Source: Pseudomonadota bacterium
GTDB taxonomy: Bacteria; Pseudomonadota; Alphaproteobacteria; Rhodospirillales; Magnetospirillaceae
NCBI GenBank assembly: GCA_021793155.1
Contig: JAJYTF010000007.1
Span: forward strand, 40,575 to 104,574
Direction of reading: 5' to 3'
DNA length: 64,000 nucleotides
The notes under the pieces are model-generated. The model was not told where the DNA came from and made no database searches. It saw nothing but the letters and a program-made list of their open reading frames with translations. Every line of letters starts with the position of its first letter. Position 1 is the first letter of the stretch. Positions 55,737-64,000 of this stretch are shown piece by piece. The position numbers and the translations under genes are program-made.

Positions 55737-56546
55737 TCACGGGGTAGGGGGGCTCTCCCCCTGTTTGTCGCGGTAAAGGCTGTCGATGGTGCGGTCCAGC
55801 GGGTTGCCGGCGCGTACGAACCCCGTGCGCCAATCCTTGACGTGCCGGCGCATCCACAGGACCGCGGCCTCGCCGTCATGGCGCCGCACGGCGTCGATGA
55901 TGAAGCCATGGGCCTCGATCAGTCGGGGCGTGGCCTCGGGCACCTTCGAGAAGATGACTTCCGTGGTCGGGCTGAGGAGTTGGCTTTCCGGCTCGCGCGC
56001 CAAACGCAGCACGCGGTTGCCGGAGGCCTGGCAGAGCAGCGCGTGGAATTCGGTGTCCAGTTTGGCCAGCAGCGCCGGATTACCCAGCGCCTCCCGCGTG
56101 CGGGCCAGGTTTTGCTCCAGCGCAGCGAGGCCTTCTGGGGTGGCATGCTCGGCGGCGGATTGGGCGACCGCCACCTCCAGCGCCAAGGTGGCTTCCCACA
56201 GCTCACCGAACGTGACCTGGTGCAGCAACAGGGCCCGGCTGATCCTGTTGGCCAAGCGGTCATAGCGTGGCAGGCAGGCAAAGAGTCGGCGGCTCGAATC
56301 GCGGCGGATCAGGCCGCCCTGTTCAAGAAGACGAATGCCCTCGCGCACCGTCGAGCGGTTGACGGCGAATTGTTTGACCAGTTCGGCCTCGGTCCCGATG
56401 GCTTGCCCCGGACGGACGCGGCCCGACAGGATTTCCCGCTCGATGGCATCGGCCACCAGCTTATAGGCGGGGGTCGGGGAGAGAGGCTGGTAGCTGGAGC
56501 CCGTCACGGATACAAAATTTGTCTGTTTGTCCGACAATATAACCAT
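55737..56546 (-). CDS. GntR-family regulator, FadR/FCD subgroup
   Basis: A regulator of about 269 aa. An N-terminal winged helix (ELVKQFAVNRSTVREGIRLL) is followed by an all-helical FCD ligand-binding domain with the conserved Asp and His residues in LDTEFHALL and AHGFIIDAV. The frame is open to 56594; ATG 56544-56546 is used here, but GTG 56505-56507 would place the TTGTCCGACAA site at 56527-56537 in the leader rather than in the coding region and is a serious alternative. It is transcribed ahead of the acyl-CoA ligase and probably represses that operon and itself. The effector is unknown. Confidence 0.85.
   Translation of the reverse strand: MVILSDKQTNFVSVTGSSYQPLSPTPAYKLVADAIEREILSGRVRPGQAIGTEAELVKQFAVNRSTVREGIRLLEQGGLIRRDSSRRLFACLPRYDRLANRISRALLLHQVTFGELWEATLALEVAVAQSAAEHATPEGLAALEQNLARTREALGNPALLAKLDTEFHALLCQASGNRVLRLAREPESQLLSPTTEVIFSKVPEATPRLIEAHGFIIDAVRRHDGEAAVLWMRRHVKDWRTGFVRAGNPLDRTIDSLYRDKQGESPPTP
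56527..56537. promoter_or_regulatory. TTGTCCGACAA operator, copy 1
   Basis: An 11-bp palindrome, TTGTC-C-GACAA, of the form commonly bound by FCD-type GntR regulators. It overlaps the first codons of the regulator gene as drawn, or its leader if the GTG at 56507 is the start. A second identical copy is 88 bp away. Confidence 0.6.
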
Positions 56547-56614
56547 GGCGATGCCCATTCGGCGAGTCAAGATCGCCACAGTCAAGATCGCCACGGGACT
56601 TTGCAGCGATCGAT

Positions 56615-56625
56615 TTGTCCGACAA
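56615..56625. promoter_or_regulatory. TTGTCCGACAA operator, copy 2
   Basis: An exact repeat of the site at 56527-56537, placed just past the 3' end of recG and upstream of the GntR start. Two identical sites on either side of the presumed promoter suggest cooperative or looping autoregulation; this is inference. Confidence 0.6.
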
Positions 56626-56627
56626 AG

Positions 56628-58709
56628 TCACCCGGACCGCAGGGTCTTCACCACCGCGTCGCGTTCGAACAGGTAGAGCAGCGTCCGCAGCGCTTGGCCA
56701 CGGGCCGTCTGCAGTTCGGGATCGGATTCCAGGACCAGGCGGGCGTCGTCGCGCGCGATGACCAGCAGGTCCCCATGAACAGCAAGGTCGGCCAGGCGGA
56801 ATTCCGGCAGGCCGCTCTGGCGGGTTCCCAGAAGTTCCCCGGCACCCCGCAGTTTCAGGTCCTCCTCTGCGATGCGGAAGCCGTCCTCGCTATCACGCAG
56901 GATATTGAGGCGGGCCCGGGCGTTCTCCGACAGGGGGGCGCCGTAGAGCAGCAGGCAGCGGGACGGGCGGTCGCCCCGGCCGATGCGGCCGCGCAACTGG
57001 TGAAGCTGGGCCAGGCCGAAGCGCTCGGCATGTTCGATGACCATCACCGTGGCGGCCGGCACGTCGACCCCCACTTCGATCACCGTGGTTGCAACCAGAA
57101 GGTCGATGTCGCCCGCGGCGAAGGCGCTCATCGCAGCATCCTTGGCCGATCCCTTCATCCGCCCATGCACCAGCCCGACGCGCGGCCCCAGAAGCTCCTC
57201 CAGTTCGCGGTGGCGTTCCCCTGCGGCGGCAAGATCGGTCTTCTCGGATTCCTCCACCAGCGGACATACCCAGTAGACCCTGGCGCCGCCGGCGATGGCC
57301 CGCTGGACACCGCCGACCACTTCGTCCAGACGTGCCAGCGGCAACACCCGAGTATCGATAGGCTGACGGCCCGGCGGTTTCTCGTCCAGCCGCGACACAT
57401 CCATGTCGCCATAGGCGGTCAGCATCAGGGTGCGCGGGATGGGCGTCGCCGTCATCACCAGCATGTCTATCGCCTGTCCCTTAGCCGCCAGATCCAGTCG
57501 CTGATGCACACCAAAGCGATGCTGTTCGTCAATCACCGCCAATCCCAGGTCGCGGAAGGCGACTCCTTCCTGGAACAGAGCGTGGGTGCCTAGCAGAATG
57601 TCGATCTCGCCCGCGGCCAGCCGGTCGAGGAGACCCTGGCGCGCCTTACCCTTGTCGCGCCCGGTCAGCAACCCCAGGCGCAGGCCCGCCGGGGCGGCCA
57701 GGCCTTCCAGCGTGGCCAGGTGCTGGCGGGCAAGGATCTCGGTGGGCGCCATCAGGGTGGCCTGCATGCCCGCCTCGACCGCCGCCGCCATGGCCAGCAC
57801 GGCCACCACCGTCTTGCCGGCGCCAACGTCGCCCTGCAGCAGCCGCAACATGCGCAAAGGCGTCGCCATATCGGCATCGATTTCGGCCAGGGCGCGCTGC
57901 TGGGCGCCGGTCAGGCGATACGGCAGGGCGTCGAGGATCGCCCGCCGCAGCCGACCATCGCCTTGGATCGGCCGGCCGGCGGCGTGCCGCAGCCGGGCCC
58001 GAACCAGTCCCAGGGCAAGCTGGTTGGCCAGCAGTTCATCATAGGCCAGGCGCTCGCGGGCCGGGCTCGTGGGCGACAACTCCGCTTCGTCGGCCGGATT
58101 GTGCAGGCCTGCCACGGCGTCCCGCCAGCCGGGCCAGCGGCGCTGGCGGAACAGACCGGGCTCGATCCATTCCGGCAACTGCGGCGCCCGTTCCACGGCG
58201 TTCTTCGCCGCCTTGACCACGACCTTGGGCGGCAAACCTGCGGTCAGTGGATAGACCGGCTCGATGGTCATCGCCTCAGCCGCCCGTTCGGGCGGCAGGA
58301 TGTGGTCGGGATGAGTCATCTGCAGCTCGCCGTTGAACTGCTCGAGATTTCCGCTGACGATGCGCTCGGCGCCGACCGGCAGCGCTTTTGCCAGCCAGTC
58401 GGGTTTGGCGTGGAAGAACACCAGGGTCAGCCGGCCGGTATCGTCCGAACAGAACACCCGGTAGGGGCGGCGCGAACTCGCCGAAGGCTCATGGCGATCC
58501 ACCTGCAGGCGCAAGGTCACCACCCGCCCGGGCGGCGCGTCGCGCAGCATCGGGCAGAAGCGGCGATCGACCAGGGCGTGGGGAAGGTGCCACAAAAGGT
58601 CCACCACATGGGCGCCGGCCACCCTCTCGATCAGGGGTGCCAGCCGCGGACCGACCCCGGGCAGGGCGGTGACGGGGGCGAACAGGGGGTAAAGGCATTC
58701 CGGGCGCAT
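56628..58709 (-). CDS. recG: ATP-dependent DNA helicase RecG
   Basis: A 693-aa branch-migration helicase that remodels stalled replication forks and Holliday junctions. The N-terminal wedge domain (OB fold, about 55-160) precedes two helicase domains with Walker A LQGDVGAGKTVV, the DEQH box in VIDEQHRFGVHQR, TATPIPRTL and the motif VI region QLRGRIGRGDRPS. The start is the ATG at 58707-58709 (MRPECLYPLFAPVTALPGVG), the family N-terminus. It is convergent with nothing; the GntR gene follows in the same direction after a gap of about 80 bp. Confidence 0.96.
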   Translation of the reverse strand: MRPECLYPLFAPVTALPGVGPRLAPLIERVAGAHVVDLLWHLPHALVDRRFCPMLRDAPPGRVVTLRLQVDRHEPSASSRRPYRVFCSDDTGRLTLVFFHAKPDWLAKALPVGAERIVSGNLEQFNGELQMTHPDHILPPERAAEAMTIEPVYPLTAGLPPKVVVKAAKNAVERAPQLPEWIEPGLFRQRRWPGWRDAVAGLHNPADEAELSPTSPARERLAYDELLANQLALGLVRARLRHAAGRPIQGDGRLRRAILDALPYRLTGAQQRALAEIDADMATPLRMLRLLQGDVGAGKTVVAVLAMAAAVEAGMQATLMAPTEILARQHLATLEGLAAPAGLRLGLLTGRDKGKARQGLLDRLAAGEIDILLGTHALFQEGVAFRDLGLAVIDEQHRFGVHQRLDLAAKGQAIDMLVMTATPIPRTLMLTAYGDMDVSRLDEKPPGRQPIDTRVLPLARLDEVVGGVQRAIAGGARVYWVCPLVEESEKTDLAAAGERHRELEELLGPRVGLVHGRMKGSAKDAAMSAFAAGDIDLLVATTVIEVGVDVPAATVMVIEHAERFGLAQLHQLRGRIGRGDRPSRCLLLYGAPLSENARARLNILRDSEDGFRIAEEDLKLRGAGELLGTRQSGLPEFRLADLAVHGDLLVIARDDARLVLESDPELQTARGQALRTLLYLFERDAVVKTLRSG

Positions 58710-58915
58710 GGAAGAAAGGTAGCCTCCGCTCCCCCGGGAGAGCAGCAAGAATATCTAAACCGAACGGATGGGATTCGCCATATACGGTGGTCTAAGCGAA
58801 CGCACCCCATTCATTTTTGTCTTGAAATGTGGCAAGATTTGTGGGCGGTCGGAAAAAGGCGACCCGGCCGCATTCGTCTAGACAATAAAACACATACAGC
58901 TAAGGGAGTGTAGCA

Positions 58916-59176
58916 ATGGCGAGTGCAGTCATTGTCGGCCACGGGACCATCGCCTGTTGGACCGGGGCCGCATGGGAAGTCGATGACGGCAATCAAAAGA
59001 TCCAAGTCGAACCAAGGGATATGAAAGCCGAGCAGCCCCGCGAGGGATTGTCCGGCGTCCTGACATTGGAGTACGACCTGATGTCGCGAGCGACACGGAA
59101 GACCTGCTTCCGCTCCACCGACGACCCCATGGTGACGGGCCGGCCGATTCCCGTTGGCCTGGCCCGACATAATTAA
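58916..59176 (+). CDS. Small uncharacterised protein (86 aa)
   Basis: I recognise no family. The sequence starts ASAVIVGHGTIACWTGAAWE, has a Lys/Gln/Glu-rich middle (QKIQVEPRDMKAEQPRE) and ends PIPVGLARHN; it lacks a clear signal peptide or membrane segment. AGGGAG lies nine bases before the ATG, which supports translation. It stands alone between recG (divergent, 206 bp) and sdhE (226 bp downstream). Function unknown. Confidence 0.6.
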   Translation: MASAVIVGHGTIACWTGAAWEVDDGNQKIQVEPRDMKAEQPREGLSGVLTLEYDLMSRATRKTCFRSTDDPMVTGRPIPVGLARHN

Positions 59177-59299
59177 GAACCGGAAACGGTCGAAAGAGAG
59201 TTAAGCATTTCACACTCCGGACACTGGCCGGGGTCGGTTGGCGGAATGGGTCCGCGGGTCGAGAATCCGAGTGGGCTGCCGCAACGAAGGGGCCGGTGT

Positions 59300-59341
59300 C
59301 CCGGGTGGCATCAAGGGCTGCCCGGGCGGCATCAAGGGCTG
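59300..59341 (+). repeat. 21-bp tandem duplication upstream of sdhE
   Basis: Two 21-bp units, 59300-59320 and 59321-59341, lie head to tail and differ at one base (T or C at the sixth position). The unit ends GGCATCAAGGGCTG. They sit in the sdhE leader, 62 bp before the start. The number of copies may vary between strains. Confidence 0.7.
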
Positions 59342-59402
59342 ACAGAGCCCGACAAAATCTTTATATCGTCCCCATCGTCAACGCGAACCAACGCCGGAGC
59401 CG

Positions 59403-59663
59403 ATGGACGTCACCCGCAAACGCCTTCTCTTCCGCGCCCGCCACATGGGCACCAACGAGAACGATATTTTCTTCGGGAACTTCGCTGAAGCGACTTTGCC
59501 AAGTCTCTCCGGAGAACAGCTCGAGCGTTTTGAGAAACTGCTGGAAGTGAGCGACCCGGATCTGTTCCTCTGGGTGACCGGCGCAAAGCCGGTGCCGGCG
59601 GCCTACGACAACGACATCATGCATATGCTTCGATCCTTTACCCTGGCCTCTGCACGGCGTTGA
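59403..59663 (+). CDS. sdhE: FAD assembly factor SdhE
   Basis: An 86-aa helical protein of the SdhE/CptB (YgfY) family that promotes covalent attachment of FAD to succinate dehydrogenase. The conserved start RKRLLFRARHMGTNENDIFF is the alphaproteobacterial version of the RGxxE region, and FEKLLEVSDPDLFLWVTG is the second signature. GGAG lies four bases before the ATG. The stop overlaps the TTG start of mfd (TTGA), an arrangement that recurs in alphaproteobacteria. Confidence 0.93.
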   Translation: MDVTRKRLLFRARHMGTNENDIFFGNFAEATLPSLSGEQLERFEKLLEVSDPDLFLWVTGAKPVPAAYDNDIMHMLRSFTLASARR

Positions 59664-62600
59664 CCGATCCGCTTGCCCAGATCCTCAGCGCTCCCGGCCG
59701 GCGAACCGTCGCCGGAGTGCCCGAAGGCTACGACGCGCTGGTCCTCGCCCGCCTGGCGGCGAGGAGTGGGGATGTACTTCACATCGCCCGCGACGACGCC
59801 CGCATGGCCCGCCTGGCCGAGGCGCTGGCCTTCTTCGGTCCGGGAATCGAGGTCCTGGAATTCCCGGCCTGGGACTGCGTGCCCTATGATCGCGTCTCGC
59901 CGCATGTGGAGATCGTGGCGCAGCGCATCCGCGCCCTTTCCGCCCTGGCCCGGCCGCGGCCCGAAGGGGCGCCGCCCAGGATTGTCCTGGCCACCGTCGG
60001 AGCGGTCCTCCAGCGCGTGCCGCCGGCGGAAATGTTCGCTTCGGCCTGCTTCTCGGTGACGGTGGGCGGCCGGCTCGACCTGGACGCCCTGCAGGCCTTC
60101 CTGGCGCGCAACGGATACAGCCGCGCCGACACGGTGATGGAACCCGGGGAATACGCCCTTCGCGGCGGTATCGTCGACGTGTTTCCGCCGGGCAGCGCCG
60201 AGCCGCTGCGACTCGACCTGTTCGGCGACGATGTCGAGCAGGTCCGCAGCTTCGACCCGATGAGCCAGCGCTCGACCGGCAAACGCGACCGCTTCGACCT
60301 GATGCCAGCCAGCGAGGTGGCCCTCGACGACGCGTCGATCCAGCGCTTCCGCACCGCCTATCGCGAGATGTTCGGGCCGGTGACCGGGGACGACCCGCTC
60401 TACGAGGCCATCTCGGCGGGCGTGAAGTTCGGCGGCATGGAACATTGGCTGCCGCTGTTCCATGACGGACTGGACACCCTGTTCGCCTATCTGCCTGACG
60501 CGCCGGTCTGCCTCGACCACCAGGTGGAGGAGGCGAAAGAGGCGCGCCTGGCGCAGATCGCCGAATATTATGACGCGCGCCGGTCGATCCAGGGCCAGGG
60601 AATCGCCGAGGCGGGCATGGTCTACCATCCGGTACCGCCGGCCCTGCTGCATCTGGAGGCCGAGGAATGGGCCCGGCTGCTGGCCGCCCGGCCGGTCGGT
60701 GCGTTCTGGCCGTTTGCCCCGACCGAAGGGGTGGCGGACACGATGGATGCCGGTGGCCGCCAAGGCCGCGACTTCGCCGACCTCAGGGCCCAGCCGGGCG
60801 TCAACCTTTATGACGGCGTCGGCAAACATATCGAAAGCGAGATGAAATCCGGGCGGCGCGTCCTCGTCGCTGCCTGGAGCGCCGGCTCGGGCGAGCGGTT
60901 GGGAAGCGTGTTGCGAGAACACGGCGTCGCCGGCGGCTTGCCGGTGGTGGAGGGCTGGGCCGACGCCCAAGCGTTGCCCAAAGGCCGGGCCGCCCTGACC
61001 GTGCTGGGCCTCGAGCATGGCTTCGTCACCCCGGACCTGGCGGTGATCGCCGAACAGGACATCCTTGGCGACCGCCTGGTGCGGCCGACCCGCAAGCGGC
61101 GCCGGGCCGAGCAGTTTCTGGTTGAGGCCTCGAACCTGGCGGAAGGCGACCTGGTGGTCCATGTGGACCATGGCATCGGGCGTTACGACGGCTTGACCAC
61201 ACTGGAAGTCGCTGGGGCGCCCCATGACTGCCTGCGGGTCATCTATGACGGCGGCGATAAGCTGTTCGTCCCGGTTGAGAACATCGATGTCCTGTCCCGC
61301 TATGGCTCGGAAATCGCCGGCGTCCAGCTGGACAAGCTGGGCGGCGCCGCATGGCAGGCGCGCAAGGCGAAGCTCAAGAAGCGCATCCGCGACATGGCCG
61401 AGCAGTTGATCGCCGTCGCCGCCCAGCGCCAGCTCAAGTCCTCGGACAGCCTGGCGCCGGCGGAGGGGCTGTACGACGAATTCTGCGCCCGCTTCCCCTA
61501 TGCGGAAACGGACGACCAACTGCGGGCCATCGGCGACTGCGTCCGCGACCTGGGGGCGGGCAAGCCGATGGACCGGTTGGTCTGCGGCGACGTCGGCTTC
61601 GGCAAGACCGAGGTGGCGTTGCGCGCCGCCTTCGTCGCCGCATTGGAGGGCAAGCAGGTGGCGGTGGTGGTGCCGACCACCCTCCTGGCCCGACAGCACT
61701 ACCGCACCTTCGCCGAGCGCTTTGCCGGACTGCCGGTGCGCATCGCCCAGCTGTCGCGCCTGGTCGCCCCGAAACAGGCGACGCTGGTCCGCAAGGAGCT
61801 GGCCGAGGGCCAGATCGACATCGTCGTCGGCACCCACGCCCTGCTGGCCAAGACCATCGCCTTCAAGGACCTCGGCCTGCTGATCGTCGACGAGGAGCAG
61901 CATTTCGGCGTCGCCCACAAGGAGCGGCTGAAGTCGCTCAGGGCCGACGTGCATGTGCTGACGCTGACGGCAACGCCCATCCCCCGCACCCTGCAGTTGG
62001 CGCTGACCGGCGTGCGCGAGATGAGCGTCATCGCCACCCCCCCGGTGGACCGACTGGCCGTCCGTACCTTCGTCCTGCCGTTCGACGGGGTGGTGATCCG
62101 CGAGGCCATCCTCCGCGAGCGCTACCGCGGCGGGCAGATCTTCTACGTCTGCCCGCGGCTGGCCGACATGGACCGCGTGCTGGACCGTCTGCGCCACCTG
62201 GTGCCCGAGGTACGCACCGCCGTCGCCCATGGGCGGATGGCGCCGACCGAATTGGAAGAGGTGATGACCGCCTTCGCCGACGGCGCCTATGACGTGCTGC
62301 TTTCGACCAACATCATCGAGAGTGGCTTGGACATGCCGCGGGTCAACACGATCGTCATCCACCGGGCCGACATGTTCGGGCTATCCCAGCTTTACCAGCT
62401 GCGCGGCCGGGTGGGTCGGGGCAAGGCGCGCGGCTATGCCTATCTGACCCTGCCGCCAAACCAGGCGCTGTCCAAGGCCGCCGAAAAGCGGCTGCAGGTG
62501 ATGCAGACCCTGGACAGCCTGGGCGCCGGCTTCACCCTGGCGAGCCACGACCTGGACATCCGCGGTGCCGGCAACCTGCTGGGCGAGGAGCAGTCCGGCC

Positions 62601-63154
62601 ATATCAAGGAAGTGGGCATCGAGCTTTACCAGACGCTCATCGAAGAGGCGGTGGCGGCGGCGCGTGGTGGCCTGACCGAGGACCAGGCGGCGGCCGAGGA
62701 ATGGTCGCCGCAGATCTCTCTGGGCATGCCGGTGCTCATCCCCGACACCTATGTGGCCGACTTGGCGGTGCGGCTGGGCCTCTACCGCCGCATCGGCACC
62801 CTGACCAGCCGGGACGAGATCGAGGCCCTGGCGGCAGAACTCATAGATCGCTTCGGCAAACTGCCGCAAGAGGTGGAAAACCTTTTGGAAATCGTCGCCA
62901 TCAAGGTGCTGTGCAAAAGCGCCGGGGTGGAAAAGGTGGACGCCGGGCCGAAGGGCGCGGTACTCAGCTTCCGCAACAACACCTTCAGCAACCCGGCCGG
63001 CCTCGTGCAGTTCATCAGCCGGCAGCTGGGAACGGTGAAGCTTCGGCCCGACCACAAGCTGGTGCTGCAACGGGCCTGGGACGACGCCCCGGCCCGGGTC
63101 AAGGGCGTGCAGGCGCTGATCGAAGGGCTCGCCAAGCTGACCGCGACGGTGTGA
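59660..63154 (+). CDS. mfd: Transcription-repair coupling factor Mfd
   Basis: A 1164-aa ATP-dependent translocase that removes RNA polymerase stalled at DNA lesions and recruits UvrA. Domains in order are the UvrB-like N-terminal module (to about 330), the RNA-polymerase-interaction domain (about 485-560, LVVHVDHGIGRYDG), the RecG-like motor with Walker A GDVGFGKTEVALRAAF, DEEQHFG and the QLRGRVGRGKARGYAY motif, and the C-terminal TRCF domain. The start is TTG 59660, overlapping the sdhE stop. Length is normal for the family. Confidence 0.97.
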   Translation: MTDPLAQILSAPGRRTVAGVPEGYDALVLARLAARSGDVLHIARDDARMARLAEALAFFGPGIEVLEFPAWDCVPYDRVSPHVEIVAQRIRALSALARPRPEGAPPRIVLATVGAVLQRVPPAEMFASACFSVTVGGRLDLDALQAFLARNGYSRADTVMEPGEYALRGGIVDVFPPGSAEPLRLDLFGDDVEQVRSFDPMSQRSTGKRDRFDLMPASEVALDDASIQRFRTAYREMFGPVTGDDPLYEAISAGVKFGGMEHWLPLFHDGLDTLFAYLPDAPVCLDHQVEEAKEARLAQIAEYYDARRSIQGQGIAEAGMVYHPVPPALLHLEAEEWARLLAARPVGAFWPFAPTEGVADTMDAGGRQGRDFADLRAQPGVNLYDGVGKHIESEMKSGRRVLVAAWSAGSGERLGSVLREHGVAGGLPVVEGWADAQALPKGRAALTVLGLEHGFVTPDLAVIAEQDILGDRLVRPTRKRRRAEQFLVEASNLAEGDLVVHVDHGIGRYDGLTTLEVAGAPHDCLRVIYDGGDKLFVPVENIDVLSRYGSEIAGVQLDKLGGAAWQARKAKLKKRIRDMAEQLIAVAAQRQLKSSDSLAPAEGLYDEFCARFPYAETDDQLRAIGDCVRDLGAGKPMDRLVCGDVGFGKTEVALRAAFVAALEGKQVAVVVPTTLLARQHYRTFAERFAGLPVRIAQLSRLVAPKQATLVRKELAEGQIDIVVGTHALLAKTIAFKDLGLLIVDEEQHFGVAHKERLKSLRADVHVLTLTATPIPRTLQLALTGVREMSVIATPPVDRLAVRTFVLPFDGVVIREAILRERYRGGQIFYVCPRLADMDRVLDRLRHLVPEVRTAVAHGRMAPTELEEVMTAFADGAYDVLLSTNIIESGLDMPRVNTIVIHRADMFGLSQLYQLRGRVGRGKARGYAYLTLPPNQALSKAAEKRLQVMQTLDSLGAGFTLASHDLDIRGAGNLLGEEQSGHIKEVGIELYQTLIEEAVAAARGGLTEDQAAAEEWSPQISLGMPVLIPDTYVADLAVRLGLYRRIGTLTSRDEIEALAAELIDRFGKLPQEVENLLEIVAIKVLCKSAGVEKVDAGPKGAVLSFRNNTFSNPAGLVQFISRQLGTVKLRPDHKLVLQRAWDDAPARVKGVQALIEGLAKLTATV

Positions 63155-63468
63155 GCGGATGATGACTTGATCCTCGACGCGCGGCATCGACCAGCTGTCC
63201 GCGCGGCCTCGTTGAAATGCCTGCAAACCCACATTTCCTGCAGGCGTAACAAGCGGATAGGTGCCCCCGATCAAGGCCAAAAATGCGCACTCCCATGGCG
63301 CCGGCAGACCGGTTTCTGCTATTGTCTCTCGCCGCCTTCGGCGAGGAAGCCATCGCGCTGGGCGGCATTCGGTTCGGGTTCGGATCGCGGTCGCGGTCCG
63401 GCCTGCGGCGCCCGCCGCCGACCGGAGCACGGCCCGATGCCGGACCTCCACCCGCAATGGAGGTCGCC
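63155..63468. other. Intergenic region after mfd
   Basis: About 310 bp without a gene that I can support. The frame of the CBS gene is open from 63283, but the extra 62 residues are Arg/Pro/Gly-rich and unlike the family. A 7-bp inverted repeat, GCCTGCA (63219-63225) and TGCAGGC (63239-63245), lies 64 bp after the mfd stop without a T run, so it is not a clear terminator. Confidence 0.5.
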
Positions 63469-63909
63469 ATGAAAGTCAAAGAACTGATGACCGTCAACGC
63501 CGCCTGGGTCGACGCCGACACATCGCTGGCGAAAGTTGCCGAGACTCTGCGCGACAATGACATTGGCTGCCTACCGGTCGGCGACAACGACCGGCTGGTC
63601 GGCATGATCACCGACCGCGATATCGCCTGCCGCGCCGTCGCGGAAGGCCGCGACCCCAACAAGACCATGGCCCGCGAAGTGATGTCCCAAGGCATAATTT
63701 ATTGCTTCGAGGACCAGACCGACGCCGAAGCGCTGCAAGTGATGGAAAGCAAATCGATTCATCACCTTCCCGTGCTGAGCCGGGAAAAGCGGATCGTCGG
63801 CATGCTGTCACTGAGCGATTTTGCGCTGAAGGGAGACCGCGCACTCAAGGCCGAGGTTCCGCATCTGGCGTCACGCGACGCCGCCCGCCACAGGGACCGC
63901 TTACACTGA
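63469..63909 (+). CDS. Protein with tandem CBS domains
   Basis: A 146-aa protein made of two CBS motifs (about residues 8-60 and 72-125), which together form one Bateman module that binds adenine nucleotides. Typical elements are GCLPVGDNDRLVGMITDRDI and HHLPVLSREKRIVGMLSLSD. No other domain is attached, so it may act as a stand-alone energy sensor or regulate another protein. GGAGG at 63459-63463, five bases before the ATG at 63469, fixes the start. Similar proteins are often stress-induced. Confidence 0.9.
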   Translation: MKVKELMTVNAAWVDADTSLAKVAETLRDNDIGCLPVGDNDRLVGMITDRDIACRAVAEGRDPNKTMAREVMSQGIIYCFEDQTDAEALQVMESKSIHHLPVLSREKRIVGMLSLSDFALKGDRALKAEVPHLASRDAARHRDRLH

Positions 63910-64000
63910 AGCGCTGATCGCCCGTCATCCCGCGCTACGGTGTCACGCGATTTTGCGGGCCCGTCCGTCTCACGGGCATAGCCGGACTTGACCCGGCAAT
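63910..64000. repeat. Possible partial intergenic repeat at the window edge
   Basis: The last bases, with GGACTTGACCCGGCAAT at the end and CGTCATCCCGCG near 63925, resemble the palindromic repeats that flank genes in many alphaproteobacteria. Only part is inside the window, so the inverted partner cannot be checked. Confidence 0.3.

Noticed and set aside
55608-57593. A 661-aa plus-strand open frame opposite the gntR and recG genes
   Set aside because: It spans parts of three minus-strand features and has no domain pattern.
59603-62362. A 919-aa open frame on the minus strand opposite mfd
   Set aside because: It is a high-GC shadow: composition is Gln/Gly/His/Asp-rich without domains, and mfd on the other strand has full-length family motifs.
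63219-63245. Inverted repeat after mfd as an intrinsic terminator
   Set aside because: Only a 7-bp stem and no T run.
63283-63468. N-terminal extension of the CBS protein
   Set aside because: Arg/Pro/Gly-rich residues and the GGAGG just before ATG 63469 argue for the shorter protein.

Overview
The window is GC-rich (about 60-65% by eye), densely packed and almost wholly chromosomal housekeeping or catabolic sequence. Gene content (sdhE-mfd, recG, gyrA-coaD with two cyclophilin genes, a MASE1 kinase, several chemosensory proteins) and the frequent GTG/TTG starts with 4-nt ATGA overlaps suggest an alphaproteobacterium of the Rhodospirillales, perhaps close to Magnetospirillum; that placement is inference. 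No phage, IS element, plasmid gene or CRISPR array was seen.

Region 1 (0-8.6 kb): a translationally coupled GMC oxidoreductase and aldehyde dehydrogenase, then a lysine-catabolism cluster: a divergent Lrp-type regulator, a saccharopine-dehydrogenase-family protein that resembles L-lysine 6-dehydrogenase, a DUF1338 (2-oxoadipate dioxygenase/decarboxylase, HglS-like) protein and an ALDH7-type aminoadipate semialdehyde dehydrogenase. A UPF0178 protein and a glutathione S-transferase follow. Region 2 (8.7-15.6 kb): a three-PAS hybrid kinase with REC and Hpt domains, a coupled response regulator, a divergent LD-carboxypeptidase/Mur-ligase pair probably for peptidoglycan recycling, and an orphan 337-residue helical protein.

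Region 3 (16.0-25.6 kb): a complete chemosensory operon, MCP - CheB - CheR(TPR) - CheA(REC) - REC - Hpt/pseudoREC/REC/GGDEF - CheW - CheW-like. Its parts match the Wsp type of system, whose output is cyclic di-GMP rather than flagellar switching. It ends tail-to-tail, with a 47-bp overlap, against region 4 (25.6-31.2 kb), a TetR-controlled drug-exporter operon syntenic with E. coli cecR-ybhGFSR. A promoter and an overlapping palindromic operator are visible upstream of the regulator.

Region 5 (31.3-38.9 kb): small or accessory genes (a GIY-YIG-like protein, a TauD-family dioxygenase, a DsrC/TusE-like protein lacking CysB), then gyrA-coaD-ppi-ppi ended by a strong intrinsic terminator, and an HPP-family membrane protein behind an FNR-type box. 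Region 6 (38.9-48.7 kb): tRNA-Lys with a clear promoter, a MASE1 histidine kinase, a PepSY protein, an orphan Hpt and an orphan response regulator arranged tail-to-tail, argE-like and Nudix genes, a sensorless MCP, and a type III polyketide synthase coupled to an ICMT-family methyltransferase.

Region 7 (48.7-56.6 kb): acyl-CoA metabolism. MaoC-MarR and a divergent MFS transporter share two mirror-image operators; thiolase and acyl-CoA dehydrogenase form one operon; a GntR/FCD regulator and an AMP-dependent acyl-CoA ligase form another. The substrate is not identifiable. Region 8 (56.6-64 kb): recG, a small orphan, sdhE-mfd and a two-CBS protein.
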